Origin: an uncultured Bacilli bacterium
Lineage (GTDB): Bacteria; Bacillota_I; Bacilli_A; RF39; UBA660
Direction of reading: 5' to 3'
NCBI GenBank assembly: GCA_944372195.1
Contig: CALVYK010000001.1
Coordinates: forward strand, 1-47,643
DNA: 47,643 nucleotides
Within the stretch, counting starts at the first letter, position 1. Each line of letters starts with the position of its first letter. Below, piece by piece: positions 6,869 through 13,789 of the stretch. A program made the translations under genes and the position numbers. The notes beneath the pieces were generated by a model. It was not told the origin of the DNA. It searched no databases and worked only from the letters and a program-made list of their open reading frames with translations.

Positions 6869-8479
6869 ATGGAAAATATAAAGAGCAAGATAATACCAGA
6901 AGACTTAAAGTGCCATATAGATGAGGTGTTGGAAAAACAGTTATTTAATGCTAATAGATATTATGCAGAATCTAACCCCGAAATAAGTAATTTAATGGAT
7001 AGAGAATTATATCAAAGACCAAAAGAATTTTTATCTAGGTTAAAGATAAGATGGAACTGGCACAATACTTATTATGAATTATTGTTAGAGCCTGCTTTCG
7101 ATAGAATTATTCGTGAAGATTTTATTGAATTATCTCCAGCAGAATTGGATGATATAATAAAAATTTATTCTACTTCTTGTTTAGTTGATGAAGCAACACT
7201 TGTTATGTCAGGAGCAATAAAAAAATATCTAGAATATAATTGTAAAAACATTAATACTACTGATGAAAATATTCCATTAGCTAAAGCAAATATAATGTTA
7301 ATTACACCACCTGTTGAAACATTTTTTGCTCAATATCAAATAGACCATTTATATTATATATATTTACTTAAAACAAACGATGACGATACTAAAAAATTTA
7401 AAGATTATTTATTAAAAAAATATCACGCAGGGGATGAAAAAATATTTTTATCTAGGTTTCAAAAAAAATTCAAACATAATCTATTAATGTCAGAAAGTAA
7501 AATTTTAGAAGATATAAAACATTATAAAATATCTGAACATTATAAAACTCAACACTTTTATTTTACTCTTGAGCATGAAGATAGAAAAGAAATTAGAGAT
7601 ATTATTATCTATGATAATTTAGATGAAAAACTAATCGCTTCCAATTTAATTGGTATTTCCGGATTCTTATTTAGAAGGAAAATTTTAGAATATCTTAATA
7701 GTAGTGGTATTTTGAAAAATAATGGTTATATATATGAATTTAATAATGATATAATCGTAGAAGCATTAGAAGTTTTAAAAAAAGAAAGGGAAAACAATAT
7801 GGATAAAAATGTAAGACCATATAAACAAAGAGGAGATACTTGTGCTATTGTTTGTATGATGATGGTATTAGAGTATTATAAAGTTATTCCAAAAGCAAAT
7901 TGGTATGATGAGAGAAGGTTATATAAAATATTTGGTTCAAAGTATATGAGTGGAACTCCATTTTCAGCATTAGCATTTTATATGGCCAAGAATGGATTAG
8001 AGACAACAATTTATCATGAAAATAAAGAACTATTTAAAAATGATCAAGGAACTATTAATAGTGATAATTTTGAACTTGCAATGTCTGAATATAAAGAATA
8101 TTTAAACTATGCAGAAAATAAAGGTGCAAAAGTCGTAAATGGTGTGAATATAACTATTAATTTATTAAAACAAAAATTGCAAGACGGTAATTTAGTAATA
8201 TTGGCAGGTGAGATTTCTGGTGGATATCATGCAGTTTTACTTACAGGATATGATGAATATGGATTTAAAGTATGTGATCCACTATATAAAACAAAACAGA
8301 ATAGGACGTTTAATGAAATAGAAAACTTTATGAATACAAGTATAGGAAAATGGTTTATAAGTGTTAATGATAAAACTAAAGAAAAAGAAAATTTAATTAA
8401 TAATTTAGATAATTTTAATGAAGAAGCTCAAAGTTTTATGAAAAATCAGAAAAATAGGAGTCTTAAACATGTTAAATAA
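6869..8479 (+). CDS. Two-part protein with C-terminal C39-like cysteine peptidase domain
   Basis: The 536-residue protein starts after a strong AAGGAGGG site. Residues about 1-305 form a helical domain I do not recognise (TITPPVETFF-like stretch near residue 150, no membrane segment). Residues about 308-490 resemble papain-like C39 bacteriocin-processing peptidases: YKQRGDTCAIVC carries the oxyanion Gln and nucleophile Cys, GGYHAVLLTGYD the His, and VCDPLYKT the Asp. C39 domains cut leader peptides from ribosomal peptides, normally after Gly-Gly, which the adjacent precursor lacks, so specificity must differ. No ABC transporter is fused. It overlaps the next gene by 11 bases. The probable role is maturation of the 18-residue peptide; the N-terminal half may bind the substrate. 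Confidence 0.72.
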   Translation: MENIKSKIIPEDLKCHIDEVLEKQLFNANRYYAESNPEISNLMDRELYQRPKEFLSRLKIRWNWHNTYYELLLEPAFDRIIREDFIELSPAELDDIIKIYSTSCLVDEATLVMSGAIKKYLEYNCKNINTTDENIPLAKANIMLITPPVETFFAQYQIDHLYYIYLLKTNDDDTKKFKDYLLKKYHAGDEKIFLSRFQKKFKHNLLMSESKILEDIKHYKISEHYKTQHFYFTLEHEDRKEIRDIIIYDNLDEKLIASNLIGISGFLFRRKILEYLNSSGILKNNGYIYEFNNDIIVEALEVLKKERENNMDKNVRPYKQRGDTCAIVCMMMVLEYYKVIPKANWYDERRLYKIFGSKYMSGTPFSALAFYMAKNGLETTIYHENKELFKNDQGTINSDNFELAMSEYKEYLNYAENKGAKVVNGVNITINLLKQKLQDGNLVILAGEISGGYHAVLLTGYDEYGFKVCDPLYKTKQNRTFNEIENFMNTSIGKWFISVNDKTKEKENLINNLDNFNEEAQSFMKNQKNRSLKHVK

Positions 8480-8804
8480 TAATTATTTATTTTATAGTGA
8501 TTATTTAAAAAAAAGAAATATTAAAAATAAATCAATATTAATTGCCAAAACTAAAAAGTCATATTTAATTGGTCCATTAATAAATTCAAAATTTGATGAA
8601 AAATCATTTTATAAAAGAATTAAATCTAATAGCATATATACATTTAAAATATATAAAAAAATGTTTAAAACAAAATCTAATTATTTAATTAATAAATATA
8701 AAGATATTTTAAAAAATAATCAAATAATTGAGATATATAAAAATGGAGAAATTGTTTTACATTCAATATTAAAAGTGCCAGGTGAATATGATGAAAAAGA
8801 ATAA
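8469..8804 (+). CDS. 111-residue basic protein, possible reduced partner of the YcaO enzyme
   Basis: This is a small Lys/Asn/Ile-rich protein between the peptidase and YcaO genes, overlapping both neighbours (11 bases upstream, 14 bases downstream). The stretch SILIAKTKKSYLIGPLINS resembles, weakly, the VGP-L segment at the start of the E1-like/ThiF-related partner proteins of TOMM cyclodehydratases, but the Cys-rich ThiF features are absent. It could be a minimal leader-recognition (RRE-like) subunit. No conserved catalytic motif is seen. The tight overlaps argue for a real gene made with the YcaO protein; its function is unknown. Confidence 0.6.
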   Translation: MLNNNYLFYSDYLKKRNIKNKSILIAKTKKSYLIGPLINSKFDEKSFYKRIKSNSIYTFKIYKKMFKTKSNYLINKYKDILKNNQIIEIYKNGEIVLHSILKVPGEYDEKE

Positions 8805-10068
8805 ATTGATATTAAGTAAAAAAGAAATAATAAATATTTTAGGAAAAGATTATGAAAAGTTAACTGATATATTTAGTGATAAATTTGGAATAGTAAATGC
8901 TATGTTAAAACGATATGAATTAGATAAGTATAATCTTTCTATGTATCAATGCTTAAGTGCTAATACTGTTGATTTGTTTGGTTCAAGTAGAGAAATTTCT
9001 AGTGGTGGTTTAGGTGTAAATGAAAATGAAAAAATTGCTATGACTAGTTGTTTAGCAGAGGCGTTAGAACGTTATTGTATGTCATATATTCCCAAAAAAG
9101 AAATTATAATAAATATTAAAGCAAATTTAAAAAAAGAAAATACTTTTGATAATTTTTTTACGTATAGTGAAGATCAATATAACAACTCTAATTTATTTCT
9201 AAATCCTAATAAGGAAAAAATAGAATGGACAAAGATTTATAGTATTGATAATAAACAAACATTTAAATATTGGCCTGCAAGTTTAATATATTTGCCATAT
9301 GATTTAAATAAACCAGTGGCTGAAACTACATCTACTGGTATGGCGGCGGGTTTTACATTAGATGAGTGTATACAAAGTGGATTGTTGGAATTAATAGAAA
9401 GAGACGCATTAATGATTAATTTTATGCAACGATTAGATCCACCAGAAATAAATTTAGAAACATTAGATACAAAAAATTTAAATTTGATAAATATAATAAA
9501 AAAAGAATATAATATAAAAATATATAAGCTATATTCTGATATTAAAGTTCCAATTTATTTATCTATTATCTATAAAAACGAAAAAAATCATATACATTAT
9601 GGTATAGGTGCATGTGCTAATTTAAATTCGGATTATGCAATTAATAAGTCATTAAAAGAATGTTTATTTACTTATTTTTATTCTTTAAATATAATGGATG
9701 TTCGTCAAGAAAATCCAAAAAAAATTAAAACATTATATGAGCACTTTTTATATTATCAAAGTAATAATTTTAATAAATTACTATTTAATAGCAAAGTAAT
9801 TGATTATAAAAGAGAAGTTACATCTTTTAATGATTTAATAAAAAATTTAAAATTGCAAAATATAGATGTATATTATAAGGAATTAACTACTGATGATATA
9901 AAGAAAACAGGTATTAAAGTGGTTAAAGTTATAGCACCAAGTCTAATTGATTTAAATAAAAGTCATATATATCCAAGACTAGGAGCAACTCGGTTTTTTC
10001 TTGTACCAAAAAAATTGAATTTAAAATATAGTGATAAGTTAACGGATATGCCTCATCCGTTTCCATAG
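8791..10068 (+). CDS. YcaO-domain azoline-forming cyclodehydratase
   Basis: YcaO enzymes use ATP to activate peptide amide bonds so that Cys, Ser or Thr side chains cyclise to azolines. Family features are SSGGLGVNENEKIAMTSCLAEALERYC (part of the ATP site, about residues 70-95), STGMAAGFTLDECIQSGLLELIERDAL with the Mg-binding glutamates near residue 185, and a C-terminus of MPHPFP. That ending is the PxPxP motif typical of TOMM cyclodehydratases rather than of RimO-type or thioamide YcaOs. At 425 residues it is a stand-alone D-type protein with no fused partner. The start at 8791 is chosen because CAGGTGA lies six bases upstream; an ATG directly before and a GTG at 8782 are less well placed. 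It lies inside an operon with the candidate precursor. Confidence 0.88.
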   Translation: MKKNKLILSKKEIINILGKDYEKLTDIFSDKFGIVNAMLKRYELDKYNLSMYQCLSANTVDLFGSSREISSGGLGVNENEKIAMTSCLAEALERYCMSYIPKKEIIINIKANLKKENTFDNFFTYSEDQYNNSNLFLNPNKEKIEWTKIYSIDNKQTFKYWPASLIYLPYDLNKPVAETTSTGMAAGFTLDECIQSGLLELIERDALMINFMQRLDPPEINLETLDTKNLNLINIIKKEYNIKIYKLYSDIKVPIYLSIIYKNEKNHIHYGIGACANLNSDYAINKSLKECLFTYFYSLNIMDVRQENPKKIKTLYEHFLYYQSNNFNKLLFNSKVIDYKREVTSFNDLIKNLKLQNIDVYYKELTTDDIKKTGIKVVKVIAPSLIDLNKSHIYPRLGATRFFLVPKKLNLKYSDKLTDMPHPFP

Positions 10069-10086
10069 AATGGAGGATTTATAATT

Positions 10087-10959
10087 ATGAGTGAAAAAGA
10101 TAAACTAGACATTTTAATTTATAATGCATATTGTGATATATGTGATGATAAAAGCCGAATGCATAAACTAGAATTAATTGCAAATGATTACAATGTGAGC
10201 ATTGACTATTTATATAATAGATATTTATGGTTAATAAATATGCAAATCAATCCTAATTTTTGTCATTTAGATGAAAATCATAAATTGATATATAAAATAT
10301 TTGATGAATATAATAAAATGCTTAATGAAAATAATATTGAGTATTATTATACTAGTGGTATTCTTGCATATTTGTTAGCTAATAAAAGTTTAGAAAGATA
10401 TCATCATGATTTAGATATTTTTATAAACATGAATTGTTTAGAAAATTTAGAACATATTTGCAATAATTATAACTTTTCTTTTGAACGAAAAGTAGGCGAA
10501 CGTGGTGATGGAACAAAAAGAATTATGTTAAAAATGTATTATCAAGATATGATTAATATACCAATAACTGTTTTTATGTATGTGAAAGAAAGAGATGGAT
10601 CAATTACTCAAAAAGATTATTTTTTTGATGAAAAAAACAGAGATTTTGTTGAATATATTCATAATTCTCCATTGGTTAGTAAACTAAGTTTTTCTGAGTG
10701 CCCGAGAATTCATAATAATATTCAATATTACTCTATTACCCCAGAGGCATTATTTTTATGCAAAACAGGAAATAGACCAAAAGATGTATATGATTGTACA
10801 ATTTTTAGTGATATTATAGATGCCGATAAGCTCGAAAAATTAAAAGGTGCGTTTAAAAACAATCTTCCTAACAATATAGTTAATGCAGAAGATGATGAAT
10901 TTTCAAATTATATTTTTAAAAATAAATCTAATAAAAAGGTTTTGATAAAACATGATTGA
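10087..10959 (+). CDS. Nucleotidyltransferase-fold tailoring or resistance protein
   Basis: The 290-residue protein follows the YcaO gene by 18 bases with a GGAGG site. Residues about 85-115 match the minimal nucleotidyltransferase signature of AbiEii/LicD/aminoglycoside nucleotidyltransferase-like proteins: YYYTSGILAYLLAN, then RYHHDLDIFI with the metal-binding Asp pair. RPKDVYDC near residue 230 matches the C-terminal RPKD.D motif of that superfamily. An N-terminal helical region with several Cys precedes it. It may attach a nucleotide to the peptide product (compare peptide-nucleotide antibiotics) or inactivate it for self-protection. The substrate is unknown; the fold call is moderate. 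Confidence 0.68.
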   Translation: MSEKDKLDILIYNAYCDICDDKSRMHKLELIANDYNVSIDYLYNRYLWLINMQINPNFCHLDENHKLIYKIFDEYNKMLNENNIEYYYTSGILAYLLANKSLERYHHDLDIFINMNCLENLEHICNNYNFSFERKVGERGDGTKRIMLKMYYQDMINIPITVFMYVKERDGSITQKDYFFDEKNRDFVEYIHNSPLVSKLSFSECPRIHNNIQYYSITPEALFLCKTGNRPKDVYDCTIFSDIIDADKLEKLKGAFKNNLPNNIVNAEDDEFSNYIFKNKSNKKVLIKHD

Positions 10960-11629
10960 TTATAGTTTATATTTGTGTACAAATAGTGAGATGAACAATA
11001 ATCACCCACTTGAATATTGCGTAGAACAAGCAATTATTGGAGGGGTAACAATAATTCAAATTAGAGAAAAAGAAAAAAACTATAATGAGTTTTTTGAAAT
11101 TGCATCTAGAATAAAAAAAGTAACAGATAAATATAATATACCATTAATTATAAATGACAATATTGAAATTGCAATAAATTTAAATGCTGATGGATTACAT
11201 ATTGGACAAAATGATATATCTTGTTTAAAAGCAAGAAAACTTCTCGGTTGTAAAAAAATAATAGGTGTAACCGTAACTAATCTTGATGAAGCAAAACGAG
11301 CAATTGAAAGTGGTGCATCATATTTAGGTGTAGGTGCTATTTATAAATCTAAAACTAAAAGTGAGGCAGTAATTGTTGGCGTTGATGAATTACAAAAAAT
11401 AGTTAATTATTCTTCAATACCAGTCGTAGTAATAGGTGGAATTAATAAAAATACAATTCCTATGCTAGAAAATATTAAAATAGACGGTTATGCTATGATT
11501 AGACCAATATTAGAACAAGAAGATATAGTTGAATCTACAAAAGTATTGAAAAAATTAGTGGATAATAATAAGAAGAAATATTTAGATTCATTACAAAAAG
11601 TTTATAATGATACTCAAAAAAAGGTATAA
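10952..11629 (+). CDS. Thiamine-phosphate synthase-like (ThiE family) protein with altered active site
   Basis: ThiE joins hydroxymethylpyrimidine-PP with thiazole-phosphate on a TIM barrel. Clear family motifs are QIREKEKNY, IIND, ADGLHIGQND, GVGAIYKSKTKSEA and VVVIGGIN. Several usually fixed positions differ: INDR reads INDN, GVS reads GVT, and the PTxTK loop reads KSKTK, so the enzyme may not make ordinary thiamine phosphate. A Lys-rich tail of about 25 residues extends past the barrel. The start overlaps the nucleotidyltransferase gene by 8 bases, so it belongs to the peptide operon. No other thiamine genes and no TPP riboswitch are near. Possibly it couples a heteroaromatic or pyrimidine unit to an azole-bearing product; that is speculation. 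Confidence 0.82.
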   Translation: MIDYSLYLCTNSEMNNNHPLEYCVEQAIIGGVTIIQIREKEKNYNEFFEIASRIKKVTDKYNIPLIINDNIEIAINLNADGLHIGQNDISCLKARKLLGCKKIIGVTVTNLDEAKRAIESGASYLGVGAIYKSKTKSEAVIVGVDELQKIVNYSSIPVVVIGGINKNTIPMLENIKIDGYAMIRPILEQEDIVESTKVLKKLVDNNKKKYLDSLQKVYNDTQKKV

Positions 11630-11804
11630 GAAATATTTGATGATGGAGCCTTAATTTAAAATAAATAATAAAAAAATAAAAATGTTTGGCAATATTAAAG
11701 AATTTAGTCCAAATAAATAAAAAAATATAAATAAGTTTATATTATTATCTAGTATTGATTTAAAAAAACAAATTAAAAAAACACGAACACAAATGAAAAA
11801 CAAG
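11630..11804. other. AT-rich gap, possible decayed coding remnant
   Basis: After the ThiE-like gene, one frame reads fairly protein-like stretches (MFGNIKEFSPNK; FILLSSIDLKKQIKK) interrupted by several TAA codons. It may be a degenerate gene or plain AT-rich spacer. No ribosome site or clear terminator was found. Confidence 0.25.
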
Positions 11805-11833
11805 TTGAAATAAATTAAAAAAAGTAGTATTAT
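11805..11833 (+). promoter_or_regulatory. Promoter of the T-box/tyrosyl-tRNA synthetase unit
   Basis: TTGAAA (11805-11810), a 17-base spacer and TATTAT (11828-11833) place the start near 11840, a suitable distance before the T-box stem I. Confidence 0.6.
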
Positions 11834-11839
11834 ATCGAT

Positions 11840-12060
11840 ATATGTTAATAAATGTTGATTAGTGATAAGTAGATTATATTGGTTATATTATAGAGAGTTA
11901 ATGTTTGGTGTAAATTAACATACAATATAATTGAATTACCCACTATGAGTTTATAGGTTGTTACTTTATAACATAATGAGTGTATGAATTTTATTCATAA
12001 ATTAAGGTGGTACCGCGGTTTAATCGTCCTTATTTGGCGATTTAGTCGCGGTTTTTATTT
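11840..12060 (+). ncRNA. T-box riboswitch with tyrosine (UAC) specifier
   Basis: The T-box core AAGGTGGTACCGCGG is at 12004-12018. AGAGAG (11892-11897) marks stem I, followed by TTTGGTGTAAA. GAAT-TAC-CCACTATGAG (11933-11949) fits the specifier-loop layout with TAC (11937-11939) as the codon read by tRNA-Tyr. The 3' part forms a terminator that competes with the T-box antiterminator. Uncharged tRNA-Tyr would allow read-through into the synthetase gene, so the element senses tyrosyl-tRNA shortage. Confidence 0.93.
12013..12060 (+). terminator. T-box terminator
   Basis: CCGCGGTTTAATCG (12013-12026) pairs, with internal mismatches, with CGATTTAGTCGCGG (12038-12051), followed by TTTTTATTTTATTT. 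The 5' arm shares the ACCGCGG of the T-box sequence, giving the mutually exclusive antiterminator. Confidence 0.88.
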
Positions 12061-12081
12061 TATTTAGGAGGGATATATTAT

Positions 12082-13284
12082 ATGAATAAAAAAGAAAAAA
12101 TTGATTTAATTTTAAGACGGACAGTAGAAGTTTACAATAAGGAGTCATTATTGAAGAAGTTAAATGGTGAAAAAAAATTGGTTGTTAAATTTGGAGCAGA
12201 TCCATCAAGACCAGATTTACATTTAGGTCATACTGTTCCTTTAAGAGCATTGAAAATATTACAAGAATTAGGGCACGAAATTGTTTTTGTCATTGGTGAT
12301 TTTACAGCAATGATTGGTGATCCATCTGGTAAATCAAAAACAAGACCTTCTTTATCTTTTGATGAAACTAGGAAAAATGGTGAAACATATTTTAAGCAAG
12401 TTGCTAAAATCTTAGATCCAAATAAAATTAGAATTGTATATAATTCAGAATGGCTTGGAAAAATGAATTTTGAAGATGTAATAAAATTATGTTGTAAATA
12501 TACTGTTGCTAGAATTCTTGAAAGAGATGATTTTAGCAATAGATTTAAGAACAATGTTCCTATAGGGATACATGAATTTTTATATCCATTAATGCAAGGT
12601 TATGATTCAGTAGCTTTACAAGCGGATATTGAAATTGGGGGAACAGATCAAACTTTTAATTTATTAGTTGGTAGAGAATTGCAAAAAGATTATGGGCAAG
12701 AATCTCAAGATGTTATGTGTTTTCCATTATTGGTTGGAACTGATGGAAAAGAAAAAATGAGTAAATCTTTAGGTAATTATATTGGTGTTGATGAAGCACC
12801 AGAAGTTATGTATGAAAAAGCTATGAGAATACCAGATGATGTTTTGTTTGATTATTTTAGGCTAACAACAGATTTGGATTTAAATAAAGTATCAGATTTA
12901 ATGAAAAAAGATGTTGTTGAGGCACATAAGTTATATGCTAGAGAAATTATTAAGATGTATCATAATGAAGATGCAATTAAAAATGCTGAAGAAAGATATT
13001 CTACTGTAGCTGGTGGTGGTGTGCCACAAAATTTAGAAACAATATGTATTGAGAAGAGTAGAATTGAAAATGGAATTGTATTAATTGATTTACTAGTTGA
13101 ATCAGGTATCGTGCCATCTAAATCAGAAGGTAGAAGAATGATACAACAAAAAGGTATTAGTGTAAATGGTAATAAAGAAGAAGATATAAATAAGATTATA
13201 TATTATAATGATTTTGTTAATGAAGAATTAATAATTCAAAAAGGTAAAAAATGCTTTAAAAAAATAAAAATAAATAATTGTTGA
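12082..13284 (+). CDS. tyrZ: Tyrosyl-tRNA synthetase, TyrZ type, element-borne
   Basis: This enzyme charges tRNA-Tyr with tyrosine in the cytoplasm. The 400-residue class I synthetase has the HIGH variant HLGH near residue 49, the long IGDFTAMIGDPSGKSKTRP region, GGTDQTFNLL and the KMSKS loop (KEKMSKSLGN) near residue 227. A C-terminal S4 RNA-binding domain follows (SEGRRMIQQKGISVNG). GADPSRPDLHLGHTV is the TyrZ rather than the TyrS subtype. All catalytic motifs look intact. It is controlled by its own Tyr T-box and lies inside the element beside an azole-peptide cluster. A cargo copy of a housekeeping synthetase is a common self-resistance device in antibiotic clusters; whether the chromosome has another TyrRS cannot be seen here. 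Confidence 0.95.
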   Translation: MNKKEKIDLILRRTVEVYNKESLLKKLNGEKKLVVKFGADPSRPDLHLGHTVPLRALKILQELGHEIVFVIGDFTAMIGDPSGKSKTRPSLSFDETRKNGETYFKQVAKILDPNKIRIVYNSEWLGKMNFEDVIKLCCKYTVARILERDDFSNRFKNNVPIGIHEFLYPLMQGYDSVALQADIEIGGTDQTFNLLVGRELQKDYGQESQDVMCFPLLVGTDGKEKMSKSLGNYIGVDEAPEVMYEKAMRIPDDVLFDYFRLTTDLDLNKVSDLMKKDVVEAHKLYAREIIKMYHNEDAIKNAEERYSTVAGGGVPQNLETICIEKSRIENGIVLIDLLVESGIVPSKSEGRRMIQQKGISVNGNKEEDINKIIYYNDFVNEELIIQKGKKCFKKIKINNC

Positions 13285-13552
13285 AATCTATATTTTTAAT
13301 AATATTCATCTTTTCTAAAAAATATTGTTGGTTAAAATATAATAATGGAAAGTTATATTAATTACCATATTTAAATAATTATTGAACTACAAATTATTTA
13401 TTAATATTAAAACAGTTTTTTGATGTTATTAAATAAGAAAAGAAAAAGATTTGCAAGAAAGTAAAATGTAACGAAAAAGAGTCTAAATTTTTAGATTTTT
13501 TTTTTGCATATTTTTTTTATTATAAAATAAATTTTATCGAGGGGAAAATAAT
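13285..13552. other. AT-rich spacer with weak terminator
   Basis: No frame with a ribosome site was found. A short hairpin TCTAAA/TTTAGA (13482-13495) followed by ten T may end transcription after tyrZ. The rest shows no evident structure. Confidence 0.4.
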
Positions 13553-13678
13553 ATGATAAACAAACTTAAAAATGATTTGCATTTTAATATTGAGTATAGT
13601 TTTAATGAAGAAGGCAAAAAATTAAAAGAAATAATAGAAGAGTTATTCTTATTAAATTTAAAAGAATTAAATATATAA
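13553..13678 (+). CDS. 41-residue acidic/helical small protein beside the recombinase
   Basis: GAGGGG lies about eight bases before the ATG. The product has a short N-terminal part (MINKLKNDLHFNIEYSF) and an amphipathic helix (GKKLKEIIEELFLLNLKEL). Small proteins of this kind often sit just before large serine recombinases in Firmicute elements. Directionality factors for serine integrases are small, diverse and encoded near the integrase, so this is a candidate, as is a regulator of the recombinase promoter. No family is recognised. Confidence 0.55.
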   Translation: MINKLKNDLHFNIEYSFNEEGKKLKEIIEELFLLNLKELNI

Positions 13679-13688
13679 AATAATATAA

Positions 13689-13789
13689 AAGTTATGAGAT
13701 TTTGGTAAAAAATATAATTAAATCATGCTATAATTTATATAGCATAGAACTCTCATAACTTAATAAAGGAGGATAGAAAAGTTATGAGA
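13689..13789. repeat. Triple AAGTTATGAGA repeat around the recombinase promoter and start codon
   Basis: AAGTTATGAGA occurs at 13689-13699 and at 13779-13789 (the latter containing the start ATG), and in inverted form TCTCATAACTT at 13751-13761. The last two form an 11-bp perfect hairpin whose loop holds the AAAGGAGG ribosome site and whose stem holds the ATG. The first copy lies in the promoter region. The set can act as DNA operator sites or as an RNA switch that hides the start codon. Confidence 0.8.
13726..13734 (+). promoter_or_regulatory. Extended -10 promoter of the recombinase gene
   Basis: TGC-TATAAT is a consensus extended -10 (TATAAT at 13729-13734) without a good -35. The predicted start near 13741 puts TCTCATAACTT and the start-codon repeat in the same short leader. 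Confidence 0.55.

Noticed and set aside
10952-11640. TPP riboswitch expected with a ThiE-like gene
   Set aside because: No thi-box sequence was found upstream; the gene overlaps the preceding one and shares its transcript.
12228-12554. Minus-strand frame inside tyrZ
   Set aside because: It is a shadow of a strongly conserved synthetase gene with no ribosome site.
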